From G020348385 sp964410125 (GTDB lineage Bacteria; Acidobacteriota; Aminicenantia; Aminicenantales; Aminicenantaceae), in contig CAYPGQ010000014.1 of NCBI GenBank assembly GCA_964410125.1, positions 1 through 64,000 on the forward strand: a DNA stretch of 64,000 nt, given 5' to 3'. The notes under the pieces are model-generated. The model searched no databases. It was given only the letters and a program-made list of their open reading frames with translations, and had not been told where the DNA came from. The position numbers and the translations under genes are program-made. Positions 27,534-35,262 of the stretch are shown here, piece by piece (position 1 is the stretch's first letter; the number at the start of each line of letters is the position of its first letter).

Positions 27534-29972
27534 TTAAATTATTGCTTGGATTTTAATAAACTGCTGGAATTTTTCTATACACTTTTCAATATTGTTTTCT
27601 TTTATTTTTTCTACTTCTCTGCACCATTTTATTGCCTTTTTTTCAAGAGAGAGGTTTTCAATTTCCATCCACCAATTGGGCAATATCACATGTCTTCTCA
27701 TTTCTAAGGAGTTTTCAACCTTTCCAATATTTGACACATGAATTTGACCTCTTTGAATTCCTTCGAAACTAGAGGCAAAAAATTCGAGGCTCCGAAAACC
27801 GTTTAAAGGCAATAAATCATGAAATAGTTGGAGCATGGGTTTTTGAATTTTGCTAATAGGGCCCCATTTCGAGTTGAGAAGAGAGGTCATTAAATAGACC
27901 TGTTCTGTTTTTAGCTTGTCTTCTTGATATCCTTCAAAAGTTTTATATTCTTTTATGCTGTAAACTTTATTTTTATAAGCATCTCTATCCATATTAATAT
28001 TTACATTAATTATTTTCTTGACTGCTTTTATTGCATAATCCCAGTGGCTGGCTTCGGTCAAATCAAGTTCAATAATCGGACCATTAAGACGAGATACAAA
28101 ATCAGAACCTTTAGTGATTTTTTTACTTTTATCATCAGAGGACAGTTCATCCATTCGGCTGGTTGATGCAAAAATCCATACTCCAGGGGTCAAACGGTAT
28201 GTTTTGCCGTCTTTCATAAATTTTCCATCCCACATAGGGCTGAGCAGCAGCCCAATAGCACTGTGCCCCTCAATTTCAGCATTAATTTCATCTATGAAAA
28301 TCAATGTCCTTTTCTGAGTTCTGGCTTGAATCGAGGCAATAGTTGCTAAACATTCAATGAGGTCTTGATTTTCTGACATTTGTGCAATGGAGAATTCAAG
28401 GAATTCCATATCAAAATGATCTGCGAGACATTTTGCTAAATAGCTTTTCCCCCAACCTGGAGGTGAACTTAAAAGGCAGCTCAAGGAATGTCTAAGTGTT
28501 TTTTTGTTATTGAATTTTGCTATTTCAGAAACAAGATGATTTATCGCATCACGCTTTGGTCCCCCTACACAAATGTATTTGGCCAGTGTCCCCTCACCCC
28601 GCCACAATTGCAAAACCTCTGAGATCGTTCCATTATCAGACATTAGTTGGATAGCTCCTATGTTTTCAGCCGAGGAATTCCAATCATCCCAGAGTTTTTC
28701 GTATTCTTCAATTTCGACTTTCTTATCGGAATGAGTAGTAATATTTAGTGCTTCTAAAGCTTCAGAATAGTCACCATAAAGATAAAGCTCTTCCTGATTC
28801 CATTTCTTGCTGGCTTTTTCACTCCAGTAATGAGCAGCAAGAAGAGCTTTGTAGCATTCGTCACCGAAATTATTGATAATTTTCCCTCTTTCTTGAGAAA
28901 AATCTGCATATAATCTCTGGGCAATAAGAGATCCATAAAATATTGTAGTTCTTCCTAAATTAATGAGCTGTTTCTCTCCCGGAGGTTGATGAATGCTGTA
29001 ACACATATTTCTATCTTTAGCGAACACTGTGTTTTTATCTAGAAGCACCGCAGCTCTCATGGAATTAATTCCTGATTTATCCCTTTTTGAGCCATGTTTA
29101 TACGTTGTATCGCAAGTGAGTTCACCTAGAAGCTCCAAAGCTGCATGACTGAGGTGCTTCCCATGCCACCATCTTCTTTCTCCTTTTTTGTGTTCAGCAA
29201 ATTTAAAATCTACAACAATCATATCAATTGCCCTTTTATTCTGATTTAAAACTTCCAACCAGCCAGGATTATCAATTTTAGTACGCACATACCATTTGAT
29301 AGCCGGTCTATTTCTGAAGATGCTCAGCAATTTTTTTATGGTTTCTTCATTTATCACTCCAGCAGCATGATCTTCAATTACCAATGCAACTACATTAATA
29401 TCGCTAGATTTGAGTTCTGTCTCTAGCATTTTAAGATTTATATTCATAGAGGCGTCCAATACCCAGTCAAAGCGGTAAAGTTGATGTGGTTTTGCGCCTC
29501 CATATCCCTCGAAACATCGGATGATTCTATTTGTTGATGTATTTGAATCAAGAGAGAGATTTCTCAACTTTACATCATAGGTGCAATTCTTTTTAGAATA
29601 GGGACACTTATCTTTTATTACCGGTCTTAGGCTGGTAAGAGTATACGGAGATAGTAGTTTTTTATCCGTATGATGTGGGCAAAGCGTGCATTTAATTAAA
29701 TCATCATCAACAGGATTCCAGACGCCATATCCAAGAAATTCAAATTGAGTTCCTTCGTTTTTTTTAAAATAAGATCTGAGTATTTCTATGAGTGTAGCTG
29801 CACCACATAGATTTGTAATTTTTTGATCCACACTGCTGTGTCTTGATAGATAATGGATTTCTCCTGGAGAGGAGCTGTGATATAAATCTTGTCTTGTGAC
29901 AAGCCAATTTTCATCAATAAACCAATCCCCTATTACAACCACCGTATCAACTTTTTTATTTTTTTTAGGCAT
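27534..29972 (-). CDS. PfkB-like domain fused to AAA+ ATPase; candidate novel defence protein
   Basis: 812 residues from ATG 29972, which has GAGGGGAAAGG just upstream (a TTG-started frame from 30002 lacks one). Residues 10-75 (VVVIGDWFIDENW, then SPGEIHYL and LCGAATL) and about 195-255 (LVIEDHAAGVI, VVDFKFAE) follow the HldE/PfkB sugar-kinase pattern. Where the catalytic GAGD is expected I read RTTIFYGSL, so the kinase site looks dead. Cysteines 95, 98, 123 and 130 may bind zinc. The C-terminal half is an AAA+ module: Walker A PPGWGKS (504-510), Walker B LIFIDE (557-562) and FASTSR as sensor I. I know of no named system with this fusion. Confidence 0.65.
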   Translation of the reverse strand: MPKKNKKVDTVVVIGDWFIDENWLVTRQDLYHSSSPGEIHYLSRHSSVDQKITNLCGAATLIEILRSYFKKNEGTQFEFLGYGVWNPVDDDLIKCTLCPHHTDKKLLSPYTLTSLRPVIKDKCPYSKKNCTYDVKLRNLSLDSNTSTNRIIRCFEGYGGAKPHQLYRFDWVLDASMNINLKMLETELKSSDINVVALVIEDHAAGVINEETIKKLLSIFRNRPAIKWYVRTKIDNPGWLEVLNQNKRAIDMIVVDFKFAEHKKGERRWWHGKHLSHAALELLGELTCDTTYKHGSKRDKSGINSMRAAVLLDKNTVFAKDRNMCYSIHQPPGEKQLINLGRTTIFYGSLIAQRLYADFSQERGKIINNFGDECYKALLAAHYWSEKASKKWNQEELYLYGDYSEALEALNITTHSDKKVEIEEYEKLWDDWNSSAENIGAIQLMSDNGTISEVLQLWRGEGTLAKYICVGGPKRDAINHLVSEIAKFNNKKTLRHSLSCLLSSPPGWGKSYLAKCLADHFDMEFLEFSIAQMSENQDLIECLATIASIQARTQKRTLIFIDEINAEIEGHSAIGLLLSPMWDGKFMKDGKTYRLTPGVWIFASTSRMDELSSDDKSKKITKGSDFVSRLNGPIIELDLTEASHWDYAIKAVKKIINVNINMDRDAYKNKVYSIKEYKTFEGYQEDKLKTEQVYLMTSLLNSKWGPISKIQKPMLQLFHDLLPLNGFRSLEFFASSFEGIQRGQIHVSNIGKVENSLEMRRHVILPNWWMEIENLSLEKKAIKWCREVEKIKENNIEKCIEKFQQFIKIQAII

Positions 29973-30152
29973 GTCCCTTTCCCCTCTTGAATAATTTTTC
30001 AAAATGAGAGCCTTTTGCTGTATAGCTACTCATCACTCTTTTTTTGATCGGAAATTATGTCTTTTGCCCTTAAACAGAAACGTCTAATTGGACATTTTTC
30101 CCCCTAAAACCGAAAAAATTCAAAGGGTTTAAATTTCGTCTGTCAGCTTTTG

Positions 30153-30181
30153 AATATGGTTGGATAAACGGTCTATGTCAA
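30153..30181 (-). promoter_or_regulatory. Promoter of the PfkB-AAA+ gene
   Basis: On the minus strand TTGACA (30176-30181) and CATATT (30153-30158) are 17 bp apart. The gene starts about 180 bp downstream, leaving a long leader. Phased direct repeats lie immediately upstream of the -35. Confidence 0.55.
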
Positions 30182-30192
30182 GCAATCCCAGT

Positions 30193-30232
30193 GAAATGTC
30201 ACTTTATTTCACTTTATTTCACTTTATGTCAC
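30193..30232 (-). repeat. 10-bp direct repeats (iteron-like operator)
   Basis: On the minus strand GTGACATAAA, GTGAAATAAA, GTGAAATAAA and GTGACATTTC follow one another with a period of exactly 10 bp. They overlap the stop codon of the beta-propeller gene and end 12 bp before the TTGACA of the PfkB-AAA+ promoter. One-helical-turn spacing suggests cooperative binding of a regulator on one face. Confidence 0.6.
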
Positions 30233-31392
30233 ATTAAAATTTCTAAATCTTTCAAACTTGATAAGTCATTTTTTTCTGCCTCAACTCTTTTGTAACAATG
30301 GATCAGATAATTCCCATCTGCATCCGTTGTCCTGAAAAATATGAAATTTTCAGAAATTTTTAGCAAATCACAACCCAGATTCATCTGAACCAGGATTTTT
30401 CCTTGATCGTCGATCAGCCAGTAATCCATAATTCCTTCTTCACTTCTCTCAGGATTCGAAATGAGAATATTGCCATCGGGTGTCAGAGAAATCCCGCTCA
30501 AATTCGGCTTTTTATCATAAACGGAGTTTTTATACTTTTCTACGACCTTTCCGAATCTCTCATACCAGGCCTTATCGGTTTGAACTTCTTTCCTCATTTT
30601 TCTCCAATCTTCAAGATCCTTATTTATTACTTTCTCGGGTTCAGGCAGCTTTGATTCGATTTCGTTGACCATTTTTCCTTCATAGTCATAAACCTTAAGA
30701 TTTCGACTCAATCCATCTGCAAAAACAATCGAATTTCCTTTCCAGGGTATCCAGGCGAAAGCGGGAAAAAAGGGAAGCCATTGATCAGCCCCGCTATTAC
30801 CGCTAGAGATTGATTTGAAATAATCTGTTTTGATGATTTCAGAAACGACTTCCCCGTTTGAATTTATGTGGGTGAGAGCTTGAGGATAGCGATATAAAAA
30901 GTAGTCCTTTTTCATTTCGGGCTTAAACATGTACCAGATTTCAAGCAGAAATCCTCCATTATCCAAGGAAAGAGAATTGGCAATTCCGAATATTTCGTTA
31001 ATTTCAGGATGCAATACTTTATGGAGTTCACCTGATAGCTCCATTATAGTGATCCATCTGTGTCCCCCAAAAGATTCCGTGAAGCAAAGTCTTCGGTCGT
31101 GAGTGAATCCAAAGTTTGCCCCTTCTGCTCTTTGAATTTCGCCTGGCCCCTGGCCTTTGCCACCGATCCTTCTTAGATACTTTCCGTCAGGAGAATAGAC
31201 TTTTATAAAGGCATCACTACGATCATAAATATAGATATTCCCGTCAGGCCCTTCCATGATTTGGCGAGGATAAATAAGAAAACCATCACCTTCCTCATTC
31301 CCGAGAATAAAATGTCTTTTATCAGAGGCGGGATATGCCGCCAGACTAATAATTAGTACCAAACAGATAAGCAGGCATGTTCTTTTTATCAT
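30229..31392 (-). CDS. 6-bladed beta-propeller protein, secreted
   Basis: 387 residues. Signal peptide (TCLLICLVLIISLAAYPAS), then NHL-like blades: MEGPDGNIYIYDRSDAFIKVYSPDGKYLRRIGGKGQGPGE is the first and most typical, and SLTPDGNILISNPE is a later one. This matches the 6-bladed beta-propeller family frequent in Bacteroidetes and Aminicenantes. Probably a periplasmic ligand-binding or scaffold protein. Ribosome binding site AAGGAGG. Distant relatives are at 38607-39743 and 40516-41524. Confidence 0.75.
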   Translation of the reverse strand: MIKRTCLLICLVLIISLAAYPASDKRHFILGNEEGDGFLIYPRQIMEGPDGNIYIYDRSDAFIKVYSPDGKYLRRIGGKGQGPGEIQRAEGANFGFTHDRRLCFTESFGGHRWITIMELSGELHKVLHPEINEIFGIANSLSLDNGGFLLEIWYMFKPEMKKDYFLYRYPQALTHINSNGEVVSEIIKTDYFKSISSGNSGADQWLPFFPAFAWIPWKGNSIVFADGLSRNLKVYDYEGKMVNEIESKLPEPEKVINKDLEDWRKMRKEVQTDKAWYERFGKVVEKYKNSVYDKKPNLSGISLTPDGNILISNPERSEEGIMDYWLIDDQGKILVQMNLGCDLLKISENFIFFRTTDADGNYLIHCYKRVEAEKNDLSSLKDLEILM

Positions 31393-31566
31393 TTTTACCC
31401 TCCTTCTTAATATAATACGAATCTTATCTGAATTTTATTCCCTATCGCTCTTTTTTTTTACAGGTCGCAAATAAAAAATCAGTAATTATAAAAAATATTG
31501 ATTTTTGGCACGGAGAGTTATCAAGTGGAATCGCCCGGGAGTAAAATGCCGCTTTAACCATTTACT

Positions 31567-32237
31567 CTAAATCTTTGCCGAACTAATCGCCTTCCCAGTC
31601 TCGTATGTGAATAATTCTATTCCATTGAACTGTCCTCCGCTTCCCTCCTCGAGCCAACCTCCGGTATTGAACATCGTCACATTTAAGCTTTGGTCGGTGA
31701 AAGGCTGAATAACCAGCCGTTTTGAATCCTTTATTCCAATCGGTCTATGAGAATGGCCGAAAATGATCATTTTTGGATTGACTGGGATGTTCAGGCTGTT
31801 TTCCTTATTCAGGCTTTCGATCTCCGCATTGCTGGATTTGTAGTAATCGATCATTTTTTGATGGGTATCAGGTTTATACTCCCAATTCTCATCTTTCCTG
31901 GGAGAAGAATCAGGCCTTTTTTCTATGCACTTTTTAAGTATGCATTTGGCAAAATATATGCCAATTTTTATGAGCCAGTGTAATGGATTGTACCAGTTGA
32001 ATTTGAAAGTATCTTTTTTGAGAGCCTTTTCCAGATTATTGACGTATCCCATTATTTTTTTTGAATGGCTACATCGATCACATCGCCGAGCATGACCAGG
32101 TAGTCGTTATTTGTGCCGCAAGCTTCTCTGAATTCAGGGTATTTTGGCCCAAGAATTGGATTGCCGTTAGAATCGAGCGCGGCCAGTTGGCTGGTGCCAT
32201 CCCCGAAATGAGTGTCTGATGTTATAATAATTTTCAT
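31567..32237 (-). pseudogene. Metallophosphoesterase gene, copy 1, disrupted
   Basis: The 5' part (start ATG 32237 after GGAGGGG) encodes IIITSDTHFGD (D-x-H) and VMLGDVID (GDxxD), then runs into a stop at 32052. The 3' part in another frame encodes MIIFGHSHRPIG (GHxH). Compared with copy 2 (35263-36037), about 104 bp are deleted between GTAGCCAT and the A-run before ATGGGATAC, which shifts the frame. The GNH block expected between them is not visible in either copy. A phosphoesterase fold is clear; the present gene is broken. Confidence 0.7.
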
Positions 32238-32343
32238 TGGCCCCTCCATTATGGATATGCGGAAAAGAGGGGGATTTGATGTGCTTTTAAAACAGGAGAG
32301 ATGATTGCTTAATTTGCCCCTCTAATACTGCTTATCATATAAA

Positions 32344-32372
32344 TAGATAAGTTTTTGATGTGAAAATGTCAA
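32344..32372 (-). promoter_or_regulatory. Promoter of metallophosphoesterase copy 1
   Basis: Minus-strand TTGACA (32367-32372) and TATCTA (32344-32349) are spaced 17 bp. CTTATC and GATAAG flank the -10 as an inverted repeat. The same arrangement is at 36144-36172 for copy 2. Confidence 0.65.
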
Positions 32373-32635
32373 GGAAAAATTTGGATAAGAATTCTGGATT
32401 TTCCGCAATTTCCAATGCAAGAATATCCGGGTCCTGCAGGTTTGGCTTCTACGACTCCGATGGCTTTTCTGTTGGCGAATAAGGCATAATCGACGGGGCC
32501 GACTTTTATGGGGAACTCGCGGATGGCGATCCCTGGGCCGGCACCTAGATTGATATTTAAGCGATCTTGGATAATCCAGTCGGCTTTTTGGAGATGTTTA
32601 TCGATATCCTGTCTGGCTTGTTCTTCCGGTTTCAT
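32369..32635 (-). pseudogene. Type I restriction HsdR N-terminal fragment
   Basis: 88 codons. MKPEEQARQDIDKHLQKADW, then DRLNINLGAGPGIAIREFP and VDYALFANRKAIGVVEAKPAG form the N-terminal region of HsdR endonuclease subunits; D-(x)n-E-A-K is their PD-(D/E)XK site. The frame ends after 88 of an expected 900 or more residues, just where the metallophosphoesterase promoter region begins. No hsdM or hsdS is nearby. It is a relic of a restriction system. Confidence 0.75.
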
Positions 32636-32647
32636 TTGATTTTGATT

Positions 32648-32698
32648 AAGTCGATTCCCAGGAGATTAGATTATAGAAATAAAGAGGTTTTGGCAAGC
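32648..32698 (-). repeat. 50-bp dispersed repeat, possible promoter, copy 1
   Basis: GTCGATTCCCAGGAGATTAG and the following 30 bp recur at 43673-43723 almost unchanged and at 39774-39823 in a more divergent form. Minus-strand TTGCCA and TATAAT are present with 15-bp spacing. Each copy lies upstream of a minus-strand gene (HsdR fragment, 43003 gene, 38607 propeller). Confidence 0.45.
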
Positions 32699-32776
32699 GT
32701 TATGCGGAGATTACCAAGACTTTGGCTTAAAAATCTTTCTGCCATCATCAAGAACAACAGGATTCGGGAATTGATG

Positions 32777-32840
32777 AAAAAAACCCTTGGATCGTGACCC
32801 AAGGGTGGCTAGTGAAGTAATTTCACTAGGGATGATTCTA
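32777..32840 (-). ncRNA. Candidate small RNA E: two hairpins plus U-run
   Basis: Minus-strand order: promoter TTGACA (32869-32874), 17 bp, TATTTT (32846-32851); hairpin CTAGTGAA / TTCACTAG (32809-32829); hairpin ACCCTTGG / CCAAGGGT (32783-32806) followed by seven T. This is a self-contained promoter, structured transcript and Rho-independent terminator. The promoter layout resembles that of RNA A 280 bp upstream, but the RNA body differs. No open frame inside. Confidence 0.55.
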
Positions 32841-33055
32841 ATAATAAAATAGTGCAGCGTGTTCCATTTGTCAATAACAAAAAATATGGATTAGTCTTTG
32901 TTATCATCATGTCTGGCTATTTATAAGAACGAAAAAGTTGAAGAAAAATTCTCATTTACATTTATTCTGACATTCAACAAAATCCTTATTTCCCTTTTTT
33001 TAATCAGCCTTGACAGAATCAATCCAAATAATTAGCTTAATTCCCCTAGAGATAT

Positions 33056-33125
33056 AAAAAAAGCGACTGGGTGTAAGGCCAGTTTCGGCCTTTCGATAAG
33101 ACGCTTGGCGACTCGTCCCAGACGC
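33056..33125 (-). ncRNA. Candidate small RNA A (repeat family)
   Basis: Minus strand: TTGACT (33155-33160), 17 bp, TATTAT (33132-33137), start expected near 33125. The RNA closes with GCGTCTGGG (33117-33125) against CCCAGTCGC (33063-33071), 8 of 9 paired, followed by seven T. Inside are GACG...CGTC and AAGGCC...GGCCTT hairpins, giving a three-way junction. Copies B (41563) and C (44044) keep promoter, stems and U-run; D (55735) is partial. The loop differs between copies while the inner stem remains paired. It follows XRE-ImmA copy 1 in the same direction. Confidence 0.6.
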
Positions 33126-33154
33126 ATAATAATAATAGTGAAATGATTTCGAAA

Positions 33155-33180
33155 AGTCAATAAATATCTAAATTTTATGT
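33155..33180 (-). promoter_or_regulatory. Promoter -35 region of RNA A
   Basis: TTGACT at 33155-33160 is preceded by an AT-rich block AGATATTTA on the minus strand, conserved with copies B and C. The -10 element is at 33132-33137. Confidence 0.55.
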
Positions 33181-33219
33181 GCATACAGAACTTTATGAAG
33201 GTCGATTATGACATCTGCG

Positions 33220-34383
33220 TCAGGTAGTACGAAAAGCAACAGAATAGTCCTCGTTTTCGTCATAACCGTACCTTTTTAAGAACGAAGGAATTGCGCTGTA
33301 ATTCTCACCAACATATTCGGCAAGTTTTCCTTTGGATATTTTCTCAAGAAAAAAAGCTTTAATCGCCAACAAAATGTATTTAGTAGAAAGATATGGTTTT
33401 TCTATTTCTGCCCAATCCGTGTTCCGTTGTTTTTTGTCAATGTCTCTGATGATCCCCTTCTCGAGTTCTTCTTGAATGCCCTCTTTCCTCAGAAGGTCAA
33501 GGTTAACCAATCGCCATAGTAAAGCTTCGATCGAAACATCGAAATCTCGAGCAATATCGACCAAATTCAGATATGAAATCGAGTCCTTACCGGTCTTTTT
33601 CTCAAACGCATCTCGAACCTCTTTCTCTGGTATAAGTAAAGATGCTGCAAAGACGTCAGCTAATTGTTCAACGCGGCTTTTTCCTTTTGTATTGTCTTGG
33701 TATATCTCTTCAGGATCGAAATCTTCCCAGGTTATTAAGTGAAAGAATTCGTGCGTGAGGTCGAAATTGCGTCTCCAGGGTGCATCATTAGCGTTAATCA
33801 GGACAGCCATTCCAAAATCCTCATCTATTGTCGAGCCTCCAGAAATGTCATCATCCATCGGAAGAAAAATAATCTTGATACCCATTTCTTCCTCTAAGAT
33901 TTTTGACAACGAACATGCCGGACGCAATCCCAAATTCAGAATGCTAGCGTATTTAAAGGCGAGGTTTTCGACACATTTGAAAGCATCCTGGGTAAGCAAT
34001 TCATGTTTATCAATATTGATTTTTGATCCTGTTTTTGAAACATCAGGCTCACCGAGAAGTTTTAGGAGATTTTGGTAACGCTCACATATCGAAATGAATT
34101 GCCGTTCGATAATTGTTTTTTGAGGGCTTGTTTCTGGCCTTCTCCAGAGGATCCTGACTTCTTTCTGAGGAACGTCAAGATTCAGGAAATACTCAATGTC
34201 ACGGCCATAGATTTTAGCTAATTTAGCAAGTTCCCAGGCTTTTACCTCCCTCTCCCCTGCCTCAATGCTGCTTAATGTCTGGTAATTGTTGAATCCTAAT
34301 TTTTCTGATACTTCCTTTAGAGTAAAATCCAGAGACTCCCTTTCTCGCTTAAGAAGATTTGCCAGTTTCTTTTGGATATTCAT
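33220..34383 (-). CDS. XRE-ImmA/IrrE regulator-protease, copy 1
   Basis: 387 residues from ATG 34383. Residues 1-65 are a Cro/C1-type HTH (LDFTLKEVSEKLGFNNYQTLSSIEAG); 200-250 are the ImmA/IrrE zinc peptidase (HEFFH at 211-215, E239 in EQLADVFAASLL). Such proteins regulate mobile elements or act as antitoxin-like modules, cleaving a repressor. The frame is open to 34506, but TTGACA and TATATT lie just upstream of 34383, so the start is close to the transcript 5' end and has no clear ribosome binding site. About 90% like copy 2 (41728-42861). The sequence of its last 40 or so codons recurs alone at three further places in the window. Confidence 0.85.
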   Translation of the reverse strand: MNIQKKLANLLKRERESLDFTLKEVSEKLGFNNYQTLSSIEAGEREVKAWELAKLAKIYGRDIEYFLNLDVPQKEVRILWRRPETSPQKTIIERQFISICERYQNLLKLLGEPDVSKTGSKINIDKHELLTQDAFKCVENLAFKYASILNLGLRPACSLSKILEEEMGIKIIFLPMDDDISGGSTIDEDFGMAVLINANDAPWRRNFDLTHEFFHLITWEDFDPEEIYQDNTKGKSRVEQLADVFAASLLIPEKEVRDAFEKKTGKDSISYLNLVDIARDFDVSIEALLWRLVNLDLLRKEGIQEELEKGIIRDIDKKQRNTDWAEIEKPYLSTKYILLAIKAFFLEKISKGKLAEYVGENYSAIPSFLKRYGYDENEDYSVAFRTT

Positions 34384-34399
34384 TTTTGCTACCGAATTA

Positions 34400-34449
34400 A
34401 ATATATATGATAATATTATATTTGTCAAATAGAATATGATAATAATATA
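34400..34449 (-). promoter_or_regulatory. Promoter and direct-repeat operator of XRE-ImmA copy 1
   Basis: Minus-strand TTGACA (34423-34428) and TATATT (34400-34405), spacing 17. Plus-strand ATATGATAATATTATA and ATATGATAATAATATA flank the -35 about 30 bp apart and could bind the HTH domain for autoregulation. The promoter, and less exactly these repeats, are kept at copy 2 (42878-42920). Confidence 0.6.
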
Positions 34450-34524
34450 AGATATTATTATTCTACATTTTAAATAAGGTTCATCGCAAAAATGAGTGCC
34501 TAGCAAGATAAGATTTAGGGGTAA

Positions 34525-35082
34525 TTATTGAAAGTTCCGAATCCGCGCTTTTTTGCGCAGTTTATACAGTGCTTTTCTTATTTCTGTTTCTGATTTTCCC
34601 TCGATTTGGACTATTTTATCTGATCCTTCAAGTGCGCCAATTATTCCTCCAAGAATGGCTCCGGAAAGGCCGATATAAAAACCATAACCCAATGCTTTGT
34701 CCTTCGCTGTCATTATGGATAGGTCCATCCAAACACGATGTCCCCACCACGTCCCATAACCAGGAGGATCGTCTCCTTCCACATAACCAATTAATGATCC
34801 AATAACGGCTCCACTTATTAATCCAATCCCTCCCCAAGCCAGACTTTTTGATTTCTTCACAATTTCAATAAGCTTAATCTCCCTGATATCAACAGATACA
34901 TCGGCTCCTGATTCAGAATCCAGCAATAACAGAGAATTCTCCTTTACAGCAATAAGCTCACCTATTGCATACTGCCCGTCTATTTTCTGGACTATGAGCT
35001 CTGATCCATTTTTCTTGGCATATAGATTTTCTGAAAATGCAAATAAAGATAAAACCAAAAACAAAACTATGCATTTTTTCAT
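34525..35082 (-). CDS. Exported glycine-zipper protein, copy 1 (unknown function)
   Basis: 185 residues. Signal peptide KKCIVLFLVLSLFAFSENLYA; a beta-rich part (IDGQYAIGELIAVKENSLLLL) resembling a small SH3/Sm-like barrel; then two glycine-rich hydrophobic segments (GGIGLISGAVIGSLIGY and GLSGAILGGIIGALEG) typical of membrane-inserting glycine zippers; and a basic C-terminus. Promoter TTGACA (35140-35145), 17 bp, TATCTT (35117-35122). It lies upstream of XRE-ImmA in the same direction, and both are duplicated together at 41.7-43.6 kb. The pairing suggests a functional unit, but the role is unknown. Confidence 0.7.
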   Translation of the reverse strand: MKKCIVLFLVLSLFAFSENLYAKKNGSELIVQKIDGQYAIGELIAVKENSLLLLDSESGADVSVDIREIKLIEIVKKSKSLAWGGIGLISGAVIGSLIGYVEGDDPPGYGTWWGHRVWMDLSIMTAKDKALGYGFYIGLSGAILGGIIGALEGSDKIVQIEGKSETEIRKALYKLRKKARIRNFQ

Positions 35083-35116
35083 TACTCCCCCAGCTTTATA
35101 GTAATTCCTCTCTTTT

Positions 35117-35145
35117 AAGATATGGTGTCAAAAGGCTTTTGTCAA
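35117..35145 (-). promoter_or_regulatory. Promoter of the 185-aa gene, copy 1
   Basis: TTGACA-N17-TATCTT on the minus strand, with the TCGGGT / ACCCGA inverted repeat (35151-35179) just upstream as a possible operator. The identical layout is at 43595-43623 for copy 2. Confidence 0.7.
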
Positions 35146-35262
35146 TCTTATCGGGTACTAATTTTTGCGATGAACCCGAAAAAATGAAGGATATACTCAT
35201 GTAAAAGATAAAATCACTGACTTGATTCGAAAAGAAGTCATAATCCGCATCAAAAAGTGACT

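Larger units (their letters stand above)
34479..35176. repeat. Inverted repeats bounding the 185-aa gene, copy 1
   Basis: GGTTCATCGCAAAAATGAG at 34479-34497 and its inverted partner at 35158-35176 (GGTTCATCGCAAAAATTAG on the minus strand) enclose the 34525-35082 gene with its promoter. The same pair encloses the second copy. Confidence 0.65.

Noticed and set aside
30193..30232. Plasmid replication iterons
   Set aside because: Only four 10-bp units, no Rep gene and no AT-rich unwinding region; an operator next to a promoter fits better.
32567..32797. 76-codon plus-strand frame near the HsdR relic
   Set aside because: It overlaps the dispersed 50-bp repeat, the HsdR fragment and the RNA E terminator; no start signal.
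33056..33160. Small-RNA repeats as integron attC sites, because cassette-like TA genes lie between them
   Set aside because: No GTTRRRY or RYYYAAC core sites are present, no integrase is seen, and each unit carries its own promoter and U-run, which attC sites do not.
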